Part shown: positions 21,108 through 30,616 of the stretch, piece after piece
Position numbering within the stretch: position 1 is the stretch's first letter
Layout of the letters: each line of letters opens with the position of its first letter
Source of the DNA: Acidiphilium sp.
GTDB lineage: Bacteria > Pseudomonadota > Alphaproteobacteria > Acetobacterales > Acetobacteraceae
Assembly: GCA_027449105.1 (NCBI GenBank)
Contig: DAIDMG010000003.1
Location: forward strand, 1 to 60,648
Direction of reading: 5' to 3'
DNA: 60,648 bases
The notes under the pieces: generated by a model
Seen by the model: only the letters and a program-made list of their open reading frames with translations
What the model was told of the DNA's origin: nothing
The model's database searches: none
Made by a program: the position numbers and the translations under genes

Positions 21108-23287
21108 GTACCTACCTCAATGGACTGAATCACGCCCAACGGGAGGCTGTTGAAACAACCGAAGGGCCCGTTCTGGTTCTTGCTGGAGCAGGAACAGGGA
21201 AGACCCGTGTGCTTACAACAAGGTTTGCTCATATTCTGCTCACGCGAAGGGCACTCCCGAACCAAATACTTTCCGTCACATTTACTAACAAAGCGGCGCG
21301 CGAAATGCGCGGGCGTATCGAAGTCCTGATCGGTGGACCTGCTGATGGGCTGTGGCTCGGCACCTTTCATTCGCTGGCTGCGCGCATGCTCCGCCGCCAC
21401 GCTGATCGCGTCAATCGAACCGCTCATTTTTCGATTCTTGATCCGGACGACCAGCTGCGAATACTTAAACAGGTGATGGAAGCGCGCCATTTGGACGTGA
21501 AACGCTTCCCGCCCCAAGGTTTGATCGGGACAATTCAGCGCTGGAAGGATCGTGGATTGATGCCGGATCAGGTGTCCCGGTACGAGGATCTTGATTGGGG
21601 TACCGCGTCGGCGCGCGATCTCTATGCCGCCTATCAGGAACGCCTGCGTGCGCTAGACGCCGTCGACTTCGGTGACCTTTTGCTGCTTACAACGGATTTG
21701 CTCAAGCGAGACGCAGATGTACTCGCCGCCTATCATCGCGCGTTTCGTTATATTCTCGTTGACGAATATCAAGACACGAACACAATCCAATATCACTGGA
21801 TGCGTCTTCTAGCTCAGATGCACAAGAATGTTTGCTGTGTGGGTGACGATGATCAGAGCATCTACTCATGGCGCGGCGCAGAGATTGAAAACATCCTTCG
21901 CTTTGAAACCGATTTTCCCGGCGCCAAAATCATTCGTCTCGAACAGAACTATCGTTCGACTGTGCCGATACTTGCGGCAGCAGCTCATCTCATTTCCCAT
22001 AACCAGTCCCGCCTCGGCAAAACCCTCCATTCTGGCCATACCGGGACTGCCGGAGAAAAGGTTGAGATTCTGTCTTTTTGGGATTCCGACGAAGAGGCTA
22101 GGGCCATTGCCGGTCGTATTGAAATTTTGCGTGAGCAGGGCGAGAAGTCGGCCGAATGCGCCGTGCTTGTCCGTGCTGGCTTTCAGACCCGAGCTTTCGA
22201 AGAGCGATTTATCCAGATCGGCTTGCCTTATCGGCTTATCGGAGGATTGCGCTTTTACGAGCGCGCGGAGATTCGGGACGCGATCGCATACCTGCGTGTA
22301 CTTGCTCGACCTGCTGATGACCTCGCGTTTGAGCGTATCGTTAATGTACCTAAGCGCGGGATTGGTGACACAGCGTTACGCTGTCTTCGCGAACGCGCGA
22401 GCTCTGATCGCGTGTCGCTCATTGAGGCGGCGTCGCGTGTCATCATGGGCGGCGGCGTGCGTGGCAAGGCGCGTGACTCTCTGAGGGAGTTGTTAGAAAA
22501 CTTCGGCAACTGGAAGCGAGTTTTGCTGGAGGGTGGCCACGTTTTAGCTTTTTCGGCGATCCTCAATGAAAGTGGCTATGCCGCGATGTGGAACGAGAAC
22601 AAGTCGCCGGATGCTGCGGGCCGCTTGGAAAACCTGAAGGAGTTGGGTCGAGCGCTTGCCGATTTTGAAACGCTTGAAGGTTTTCTCGACCACGTATCTC
22701 TTGTTATGGAGAACGATGAGACGGCTGCAGGCGACCGTGTTGCGCTAATGACACTGCATGCCGCAAAAGGGCTAGAATTCAACAACGTCTTTCTCCCGGG
22801 CTGGGAGGAAGGTGTATTCCCCAATCAACGGGCCCTCGATGAGGGGGGCGCAAAGGCCCTTGAGGAAGAGCGTCGCCTTGCTTATGTCGGCATCACGCGC
22901 GCTCGGCACCGGGTGTTCATATCGCATTGTGCAAACCGCCGCATTTACGCCACTTGGCAATCGAGTATACCTAGCCGTTTTACTGAGGAGCTCCCGGCGG
23001 AATTTTGTACGATTGCAAAGACAAACTTACTTAAGTCTGAAGAATCTCTCTCTGTCTCGTCATATTTGGGAGATGCGCGTGTTCGTGCGGCGCATAGCAT
23101 CACGAATGGACGGCATACGTCTACGTCACTTCGCGATTCCGACGACTTGTCTCTCGGCTCGCGCGTATTTCATCAGAAGTTTGGTTACGGGGTTGTACGC
23201 GACCTAGATGGTGATCGCGTTACTATTGATTTTGATCGGGCCGGAAAAAAGCGTGTTCTAAAAAGCTACATCGAACAGAGTAGGTAA
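21104..23287 (+). CDS. UvrD/PcrA-type ATP-dependent DNA helicase (GTG start overlapping metF stop)
   Basis: LNHAQREAVETTEGPVLVLAGAGTGKTRVLTTRFAHIL, VDEYQDTNTIQY, GDDDQSIYSWRGAE, MTLHAAKGLEFNNVF. Confidence 0.96.
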   Translation: MSTYLNGLNHAQREAVETTEGPVLVLAGAGTGKTRVLTTRFAHILLTRRALPNQILSVTFTNKAAREMRGRIEVLIGGPADGLWLGTFHSLAARMLRRHADRVNRTAHFSILDPDDQLRILKQVMEARHLDVKRFPPQGLIGTIQRWKDRGLMPDQVSRYEDLDWGTASARDLYAAYQERLRALDAVDFGDLLLLTTDLLKRDADVLAAYHRAFRYILVDEYQDTNTIQYHWMRLLAQMHKNVCCVGDDDQSIYSWRGAEIENILRFETDFPGAKIIRLEQNYRSTVPILAAAAHLISHNQSRLGKTLHSGHTGTAGEKVEILSFWDSDEEARAIAGRIEILREQGEKSAECAVLVRAGFQTRAFEERFIQIGLPYRLIGGLRFYERAEIRDAIAYLRVLARPADDLAFERIVNVPKRGIGDTALRCLRERASSDRVSLIEAASRVIMGGGVRGKARDSLRELLENFGNWKRVLLEGGHVLAFSAILNESGYAAMWNENKSPDAAGRLENLKELGRALADFETLEGFLDHVSLVMENDETAAGDRVALMTLHAAKGLEFNNVFLPGWEEGVFPNQRALDEGGAKALEEERRLAYVGITRARHRVFISHCANRRIYATWQSSIPSRFTEELPAEFCTIAKTNLLKSEESLSVSSYLGDARVRAAHSITNGRHTSTSLRDSDDLSLGSRVFHQKFGYGVVRDLDGDRVTIDFDRAGKKRVLKSYIEQSR

Positions 23288-23296
23288 GACAGAAAA

Positions 23297-24187
23297 ATGA
23301 ACTGGCGTACCGGCGAGGTCGAGCGGATTACTGTTGTTGTACCTGCTGAGGCACTTGAAGCCTTTGAGGCTGCATTCGAGATTTGTTGCTGTGCAGTAAG
23401 TTTTTTCTTCGATGAGATGGCTGGAGTCTGGATTCTTGAAGGCTTGCGTGAGCGGGGAAGGCGAGAATCCGAGCTTTCTGCGGCGTTGGCGCTTGCCGAA
23501 CAGATAAGCGGGATCGCGCCTCCGCTCGACCGCAGTACTCTTCCGGCGGGAGGCTGGCTAGCACACTCGTTTGCCGGTTTCCCGGAGCAAATCATTGGCG
23601 ACCATTTTGTGATTCAGGGGAGTCATATTAAATCCAAGCCGTCTGGTTGCCGCATTGACATCAGGCTGGATGCGGGCCTCGCTTTCGGATCCGGCGAACA
23701 CGAAACTACACGAGGATGCCTGCTCGCGCTCGAACGTATGTCGCGCGGAAGGCAGCGGTGCCGGATCTTGGATTTGGGTACGGGCTCTGGCGTTCTGGCG
23801 ATCGCTGCTGCCAAGCTGTTATATCGAAGAGTTTTGGCCAGCGACATCGATCAACGTTCCGTGATCGTGGCGGCGCAGAACGCGGCACGTAATAACGTAG
23901 CCCCTTTTGTACACGTTATACGGGGAGATGGCTGGAGAAACAAAATTGTTCGTCACAGAGGACCTTACGATTTAGTTTTTGCGAACATTCTAGCCCGCCC
24001 GCTTGCAGCGATGGCGCATGAACTGGCCCTGAATCTTGCGCCGGGAGGGATTGCCATTTTGTCGGGTCTACTTCGTAGTCAGGAGCGTTTCGTACTCACG
24101 GCCCATCGTCGGCATGGCCTTTGGCTCCGTGATCGTATTCATATGGGCGGGTGGACCACACTTGTGCTCCAGAAGGGGCCACGGTGA
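23297..24187 (+). CDS. prmA: Ribosomal protein L11 methyltransferase
   Basis: IRLDAGLAFGSGEHETTRGCLLALERM, ILDLGTGSGVLAIAAAKL, YDLVFANILARPL. Confidence 0.93.
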   Translation: MNWRTGEVERITVVVPAEALEAFEAAFEICCCAVSFFFDEMAGVWILEGLRERGRRESELSAALALAEQISGIAPPLDRSTLPAGGWLAHSFAGFPEQIIGDHFVIQGSHIKSKPSGCRIDIRLDAGLAFGSGEHETTRGCLLALERMSRGRQRCRILDLGTGSGVLAIAAAKLLYRRVLASDIDQRSVIVAAQNAARNNVAPFVHVIRGDGWRNKIVRHRGPYDLVFANILARPLAAMAHELALNLAPGGIAILSGLLRSQERFVLTAHRRHGLWLRDRIHMGGWTTLVLQKGPR

Positions 24188-24807
24188 TGTTTGGTTTGCG
24201 GATTTTTGTGCTCTGAAACCGTGATTTAATTCGGCCTAAAACGGGAATGGACAGCTAACGGCATTGCGGCTTGTTCAAACAGAGGTTTCGGGCGTAGGCT
24301 GCGTGTGTTTGCGGATGGTGAGAGCATGTTTGGCCCACCGATCCGCCATGAAGAATAGTCGTACGCAATGTGTACGCTATGCATAACGGCGTGAGTGATA
24401 TGCAGGGACACCTGAGTTGGGCAGCGTTCTTGTGCGACAGCGATTAGCTAACGGCCTTTCGAAATGGAGTCTGCGTGCTCGACGCGTTGCCGGATCCGAT
24501 GTTCATGCCTGAGGCGGGCAAGCATATTGCAGTCTGTAGCGGCGTGATACGGCGGCTAGGCCTAATTGGGCCGGAGCCCTCAGAACATAACGCTTTTCCT
24601 AAAAGCGCCGAAAGCCGGTCCTGTATTTTGGCGTGCCTGTTTTGGTGTCACGGTTTACCTACAACTCAAGATAGGCGCACGACTGTACACCTTGGAGCGG
24701 CGTTACGATGGCGCGTACTGGCCAAACGTCGTAAGATCTTGGCCAAACTCTGAAAAGGCGTCTTATTCGTTGTAAAGTTATTGATCGGTTTAGTAAGGGA
24801 TGATGCA

Positions 24808-26589
24808 ATGGGGCCAACCCGCGCCGATGCGATCCGCGGCATACTACGGGAACGCAATCTCGATGGCTTTATCCAGCCACGGAACGACGAGTTCTTTGGA
24901 GAATTCGTTCCACCCTCCGACGAGCGTCTGGCATGGCTGACGGGTTTTACCGGTAGTGCTGGCCTCGCGATCCTTCTGCGTGATCGTGCAGCAGTATTCT
25001 CAGATGGGCGGTACATGATACAACTGGCTCAAGAGACCGACCCGTTGATCTGGGAGCGGGTTCGCATCGCTGATATGGGACCCGAGGAATGGCTGCGCGT
25101 CAATGCGCCACTGGGTGCCCGCATTGGTTACGATCCTTGGCTGATGAGCGCTGACACAGTTAAGAAGATTTCTAAAGCTGGAATTGCGCCCGTAGCGATC
25201 GCGAACCCGATTGACATGCTTTGGGAAAGCCGTCCGAAGCCGTATCCCGCGCCAGCACGGCCGCATGGGTTGGAATTTGCTGGTGAATCTGCCGAGCACA
25301 AGCGCGCACGTATCGGCGCCGTCATTGGCTCCGAAGGAGCGGACGCCGCCCTGTTGACCGATCCGCACGCTGTCGCCTGGCTTTTCAATTTACGCGGAAG
25401 TGACTTGCCATATACGCCGATTCTGCTGGCAACCGCATTGCTGCGCAGTGACGGGTCGGCAGAGCTGTATGTCGATCCACTGAAACTCAACGATGCTGTT
25501 CGCACCCACCTTGGACATGATGTTACGGTTGTGCCGCGCGAGTCGATGATTCGCTCGCTTTCGACATTGCAGGGGCACCGAGTTCGCATTGATTCCGCCA
25601 CTTCTCCTATTCGCTATATTCAAATCCTCACCGAGGCTGGCGCAATTGTTGTTTCTGGTCACGATCCTTGCGTCTTACCGCGCGCAATAAAAAACAGCGT
25701 GGAGCGGAAAGGAGCGCGCATCGCGCATCGACGCGATGCGGCCGCGATGTGCAAGTTTTTGGCGTGGTTCATTGCTGAAGCTCCAACCGGGGAACTGGAC
25801 GAAATGTCAGCCGCGGCGAAATTGCATGAGTTTCGATCCCTCGCACCGGAATTTCGTAGTGACAGCTTCCCGTCAATCTCGGCTGCCGGCGAACATGGAG
25901 CTATCGTTCATTATCATGCAAACAGCATCACCAATCGGCCAATTCGTCGCAATGAAATTTATCTCATCGACTCCGGAGGGCAATACCCTGACGGCACGAC
26001 CGATATTACGCGGACGCTTTGGACTGGTCCGGGCGTCCCACCTTCAGATGTGCGTGACTGCTATACTCGAGTTCTTGCAGGTCATATTGCGCTGGCTCGC
26101 GCGCGGTTTCCAGAGGGTACGAGCGGCCCGATGCTTGATGCCCTCGCTCGCACGATGCTCTGGGACGCTGGCCTCGATTACGATCACGGGACCGGTCACG
26201 GTGTTGGTTCATACCTGTCTGTTCACGAAGGTCCTGTCGCGTTCCACCGGACCGGGAAACCGGTTCCACTCGCGTCCGGAATGATTCTTTCTGATGAGCC
26301 TGGCTGCTATAGGGAAAATAAGTATGGCATCCGCCTGGAAAATCTTCTTCTGGTCCGCGAAGCCGCGCTTTCTGCCGCTAAAGCTTTTCTGGAATTTGAA
26401 ACGTTGACCCTTGTCCCATTTGACATGCGTTTGGTCGACGTTTCCCTCCTTGATGCGCGCTCACGTATGTGGCTGGACGCATACCATGCTAGAGTTGTCG
26501 GTGAAATCGGCCCATTGTTGGACGACTCGACGCGAAACCTACTCACGGGTCTATCCTGCGATGATTGGATATCAATCGCTTCATCGTGA
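24808..26589 (+). CDS. M24-family Xaa-Pro aminopeptidase (aminopeptidase P)
   Basis: ERLAWLTGFTGSAG, YLIDSGGQYPDGTTDITRTLW, GTGHGVGSYLSVHEGP, LSDEPGCYRENKYGIRLENL metal-site motifs. Confidence 0.93.
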   Translation: MGPTRADAIRGILRERNLDGFIQPRNDEFFGEFVPPSDERLAWLTGFTGSAGLAILLRDRAAVFSDGRYMIQLAQETDPLIWERVRIADMGPEEWLRVNAPLGARIGYDPWLMSADTVKKISKAGIAPVAIANPIDMLWESRPKPYPAPARPHGLEFAGESAEHKRARIGAVIGSEGADAALLTDPHAVAWLFNLRGSDLPYTPILLATALLRSDGSAELYVDPLKLNDAVRTHLGHDVTVVPRESMIRSLSTLQGHRVRIDSATSPIRYIQILTEAGAIVVSGHDPCVLPRAIKNSVERKGARIAHRRDAAAMCKFLAWFIAEAPTGELDEMSAAAKLHEFRSLAPEFRSDSFPSISAAGEHGAIVHYHANSITNRPIRRNEIYLIDSGGQYPDGTTDITRTLWTGPGVPPSDVRDCYTRVLAGHIALARARFPEGTSGPMLDALARTMLWDAGLDYDHGTGHGVGSYLSVHEGPVAFHRTGKPVPLASGMILSDEPGCYRENKYGIRLENLLLVREAALSAAKAFLEFETLTLVPFDMRLVDVSLLDARSRMWLDAYHARVVGEIGPLLDDSTRNLLTGLSCDDWISIASS

Positions 26590-26663
26590 TTTGAATCGCT
26601 TGATGAAACTTGACCTTATTTTTGGTAAGCCGCCTCACGTTGCTGTTTGAAAGGAGGTAGAAC

Positions 26664-27197
26664 ATGCGCCTTTTCGTAGCCCTTGATCTGCCTTGGGAAG
26701 TCAAGCGCAGTTTGGCCGCGTTTGCAATCAATCTTGCGAGTGCACGCTGGGTTCCTCCACAGAATATGCATCTGGCTTTGCGTTTTATTGGTGAAAGCAA
26801 AGGAGCGGAAGCAGAGGAAATTGATCACGCACTCTCGCGCATTCAGGCTCGCGAATTTTCGCTCGTGCTAACCGGAATCGGGTGGTTTGAAAAAGCCAGC
26901 CGTGTAAACACGCTTTGGATCGGGGTGGAGCGTAACGAGTTGCTGCTTCGTCTCCAGGTAAAAGTCGAGACTGCGCTTCGCCGGATCGGTTTGCCGCCCG
27001 AGCGAAGAAAATTCATGCCCCACGTTACTCTCGCTCGTATGGATCACCCTGTTACCCCTCGTTTGGTTGAGTTCGTCCAAGCTCACAATCTGTACCGTTC
27101 TCCGCCGATTATAGCTGAACATATAACCCTGTTTAGCTCGCACCTAGGTGGTCATGTACCTGACTATACGGCTGAGATGGAGTATACTTTGGGATAA
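26664..27197 (+). CDS. thpR: RNA 2',3'-cyclic phosphodiesterase (LigT/ThpR)
   Basis: MRLFVALDLP; HLALRFIGE and HVTLARM HxT/S motifs. Confidence 0.9.
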   Translation: MRLFVALDLPWEVKRSLAAFAINLASARWVPPQNMHLALRFIGESKGAEAEEIDHALSRIQAREFSLVLTGIGWFEKASRVNTLWIGVERNELLLRLQVKVETALRRIGLPPERRKFMPHVTLARMDHPVTPRLVEFVQAHNLYRSPPIIAEHITLFSSHLGGHVPDYTAEMEYTLG

Positions 27198-27241
27198 GGT
27201 TTCAGCGTAGCGGCATTTCTAATACCTGACCCAATGATCTA

Positions 27242-28390
27242 GTGGATTGATCGAAACGAAAGAGTCTGATTTAGGATTCCCATTGGTGCGGTTGTGTGCG
27301 AGTCTGTGGGATGCGCAACGGCATTTCCTTCACGGTATCGGCCAGCGAGTGTCGGCGCTTGCGCGGCATTGTCGCGGACCCCAAAAGCCCGCAGAAACAT
27401 GTCTGGCGGTCGCGTATCATCCTTCTGAGTAGCGAGGGTCTGGGGACCTCGGCGATCATGGCCGCCACGACCAAGTCCAAAACCTGCGTGTGGCGCTGGC
27501 AGGAGCGGTTCATGCGCGAAGGCGTTGATGGCCTGCTGCGTGACAGATCCCGTCCACCGGGCAAGGCGCCAGTCGCGCCCGACCGCGTTGCGGAGATCGT
27601 CCGCCTGACGCTTAAGCCGCCCCCGCACGAGGCGACCCACTGGACGTTGCGCGCAATGGCGAAGGCCGTCGGCATCGCGGCCTCGACGGTGCAGGCGATC
27701 TGGAAGGCGCACGGCCTCAGCCCGCACCGCTGGCGACACTTCAAACTCTCCAACGACCCGGCCTTCGCCGAGAAGCTCACCAACATCGTCGGGCTCTATG
27801 TCGATCCGCCGGCCCATGCGGTGGTGCTGTCGGTCGACGAGAAGTCGCAGATCCAGGCGCTCGATCGCACCCAGCCCGGCCTGCCGATGAAGAAAGGCCG
27901 CGCCGGTACGATGACCCATGATTACAAACGGCACGGCACGACGACGCTCTTCGCCGCGCTCAATGTGCTGGACGGTACGGTCATCGCGCAGAACATGCAG
28001 CGCCACCGCCATCAGGAGTTCATCCGCTTCCTCAACCGCATCGAGCGCGAGGTGCCGGCCGACAAGGCCATCCACGTGATCCTCGACAACTATGCCGCGC
28101 ACAAGAAGGACAAGGTCCGTGCCTGGCTCGCCCGCCATCCACGCTGGACATTTCACTTCACACCAACCTCGTGCTCGTGGCTCAATGCCGTCGAGGGCTT
28201 CTTCGCCAAGCTCACGAGGCGCAGGCTCAAGCATGGCGTCTTCCATTCCGTCGTCGATCTTCAGGCCGCCATCAACCGCTTCATCCACGACTACAACGCT
28301 AACAACCCAAAGCCGTTAATCTGGAAAGCCGATCCCGATGACATCATCGCCGCTCGAAACCGAGGGTTCCAAACGTTGGAATCAATCCAC
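27242..28390 (+). mobile_element. IS630-family insertion sequence, intact
   Basis: Terminal inverted repeats GTGGATTGAT...ATCAATCCAC flanked by TA dinucleotides (27240-27241, 28391-28392); one full transposase. Confidence 0.9.
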
Positions 28391-28393
28391 TAG
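27296..28393 (+). CDS. IS630-family transposase (probable start downstream of listed ORF start)
   Basis: HTH region, VVLSVDEKSQIQALDR, VHVILDNYAAHK-type block, FHFTPTSCSWLNAVEGFFAKLTRR: DDE residues present. Confidence 0.93.
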   Translation: MRVCGMRNGISFTVSASECRRLRGIVADPKSPQKHVWRSRIILLSSEGLGTSAIMAATTKSKTCVWRWQERFMREGVDGLLRDRSRPPGKAPVAPDRVAEIVRLTLKPPPHEATHWTLRAMAKAVGIAASTVQAIWKAHGLSPHRWRHFKLSNDPAFAEKLTNIVGLYVDPPAHAVVLSVDEKSQIQALDRTQPGLPMKKGRAGTMTHDYKRHGTTTLFAALNVLDGTVIAQNMQRHRHQEFIRFLNRIEREVPADKAIHVILDNYAAHKKDKVRAWLARHPRWTFHFTPTSCSWLNAVEGFFAKLTRRRLKHGVFHSVVDLQAAINRFIHDYNANNPKPLIWKADPDDIIAARNRGFQTLESIH

Positions 28394-29115
28394 AGAGCGG
28401 TGAGTGGCACGAGACGGAAAGGGGAACGCCGCAAGGAGCAGGCATCAGCCCGCTCCTTGCCAACATCTTCCTGCACTACGCCCTCGATCTTTGGGTCCAT
28501 CAATGGCGTCGGCAGCATGCACATGGTCGGGTAACGATCGTGCGCTATGCGGACGACTTCGTAATGGGCTTCGAGCGGGAGGCCGACGCGCAGCAGATGT
28601 TGGCTGATCTCAAGGTGCGCCTGACCAAGTTCGGTCTGTCGCTCCACGAGGACAAAACGCGTTTGATTGCGTTTGGCCGTCTACCGGCCATGGCGCGACA
28701 ACAGCGTGGCGAGCGGCGACCGGAAACCTTCGCCTTTCTGGGCTTCACCCACTACTGCGGGTGGACCCGCGACGGACGGTTTATCGTCAAGCACAAGACA
28801 CAGAGCAAGCGCCTGTCAGGCAAACTGACGGCGCTGCGCCAGGAGGCAAAAGGTCGGATGCATACGCCGCTGACCGAGCAGCACCGCTGGTACTCCAGCC
28901 TGTTGCGTGGCCACTACGGCTACTTCGGCCTGCCGCATAACTGGCGTTCTCTGAACGGGTTCCTCCAAGACGTCCGCCGCATTTGGTTCAACTGCCTAAG
29001 GCGGCGAAGCCAGAAGAACCGGCGGATGGGATGGGACTGGTTCGAGACTGTGACTGCGTGCTTGCCCTTACCCAAGCCTCGGATCACACATCCCTGGACA
29101 CCACGCGCGGCATGA
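28394..29115 (+). pseudogene. Group II intron reverse transcriptase/maturase, 5'-deleted
   Basis: EWHETERGTPQGAGISPLLANIFLHYALDLWVHQWRR...IVRYADDFVMGFE...LSLHEDKTRLIAFGR...FLGFTHYCGWTRDG...RWYSSLLRGHYGYFGLP; N-terminal RT blocks missing. Confidence 0.92.
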
Positions 29116-29134
29116 GGCGGGTTACTTCCAGGAG

Positions 29135-29202
29135 GAGCCGGGTGCGGGAAAGCCGCCTGCCCGGATCTGTGAGGGCGGAGCCAAATGGCCGAGCTACTCG
29201 AC
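29135..29202 (+). ncRNA. Group II intron domain V and inferred 3' end (remnant)
   Basis: GAGCCGGGTGCGGGAAAGCCGCCTGCCCGGATC immediately after the RT ORF (domain V-like with AGC and GAAA), then a short hairpin and CTACTCGAC-type 3' end. Confidence 0.7.
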
Positions 29203-29712
29203 CACGATCTCGGTCAGCATCAGCTGGGAAAGCGCACGATCGAGTTATTTCAGCACCCAACGATCTGGTGATGGCATCGTTGTAGAAATCCGATTCGCGA
29301 GAGATTTCTAACCGAAGCAGGGATTGGTCAATCGCTGATCGTAGGTGGAACCGCTGGCCACCAGATCGGGTGGCGAACTCCCTTTACTTGTTGAGCTGGA
29401 GCACCCATTCAGCAAGGATTGAGACTTTCGAGCGGACGATGAAACCGTTCGCCGATGCTCGGCCTCGCCGATTTTCCCCGCCCATAATGGTAACACATCA
29501 GACCGAGTGGCCGGCGTACCTTCCCGAACCACGTCGGCACCCCATTCTGATCCGCCGACACGTCATTGCCTCATTGAGCGTACGAAGCGGGATAACCGTG
29601 CGTCATTCTACATCTTGGATGTTTGGCTAGGCAACTCGGCAGTTCGGCTGGAAAATATTCGTTGCGAGATGCTGCTCATGCGTGCGAGTTCAACACTACT
29701 AGTCAGCCGTAT

Positions 29713-30582
29713 TTAGGCGCACGAGTTCGGCTCCGCGGTCTGTAGCAATAATGCGGCGCGCAAACGCTCGCGGGCGTTTTGTGATAGAAGTTTCTCGCGA
29801 ATGAGCCAGTCGATGAGAACGAGGTTAACATTGAATTTGAATGCATTATTGGTAAGCATCGTTTCTAGGACCTGCGCCGCAGGCCAGAGTTCGAAGCCGT
29901 CCACTTCGCCATCGTTGGGGCGTGGGACAAAATCTTCGGCTAGCTCAAGATCGTAACACACAAGGTGGTCCCGGCGCAGGCCTTCGGGTCGTTGCATTGC
30001 GTAATCCACACGTGAAACCTCTCGAGCATTAGCAATTATGTCGGCGCCAATAGAGGCTTCCTCGGCGGCTTCCTTGATCAGCGCATCTCGCGGAGAGAAG
30101 CCGGAAGGGACGCCGCCACCGACAAGACTGTCATATTTGCCTGGATCCAGCTGTTTCATCGAGCTACGTTTAGCAACCCAGATAAACGGTCCGTTGCTTC
30201 GGCGGACGATTCCATTCAGATGCACCCCAACGCCGATTATACCGAAAGCGGGGATGGCGCCACGATCGAGCACAGCCAAAACATCACCACCCACGCGTGC
30301 GCGGACGTCAAAATTTTCTGATCGCCAACGAATACCAAACTGCTTGGCACGCGGGGCTACAATCGCATTCAGGTGTGGTGCTGCTTCATGGGGGAGGCAA
30401 ACCGTCCCCTTAGTAAGGGTGAAATCCGGAATGAGCGCCTCGGCCAAAGTCGGGTCGACATATCCGACATGATGCGGCCCAATGCAAAATTTCAGTCGAT
30501 CGCCTGGCAACCGGGCGGTCTGGCACGCGCGTGTTAGGTCCAGTAAGCGTTCAACGCTCACCAAATTCAGTGCTCGACACAT
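29713..30582 (-). CDS. DUF4743-containing NUDIX hydrolase
   Basis: NUDIX box-like GGGVPSGFSPRDALIKEAAEEASIGADI; N-terminal DUF4743-like region. Start placed at MCRALNLVS to avoid overlap with the divergent exporter. Confidence 0.82.
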   Translation of the reverse strand: MCRALNLVSVERLLDLTRACQTARLPGDRLKFCIGPHHVGYVDPTLAEALIPDFTLTKGTVCLPHEAAPHLNAIVAPRAKQFGIRWRSENFDVRARVGGDVLAVLDRGAIPAFGIIGVGVHLNGIVRRSNGPFIWVAKRSSMKQLDPGKYDSLVGGGVPSGFSPRDALIKEAAEEASIGADIIANAREVSRVDYAMQRPEGLRRDHLVCYDLELAEDFVPRPNDGEVDGFELWPAAQVLETMLTNNAFKFNVNLVLIDWLIREKLLSQNARERLRAALLLQTAEPNSCA

Positions 30583-30616
30583 TGGCAAGTCCACCTTCAA
30601 ATGCCATCTCCAGATC

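Noticed and set aside
27239-28288. 349-aa minus-strand ORF opposite the IS630 transposase
   Set aside because: Antisense shadow of a high-GC transposase gene; the plus strand has conserved DDE motifs and matching terminal repeats.
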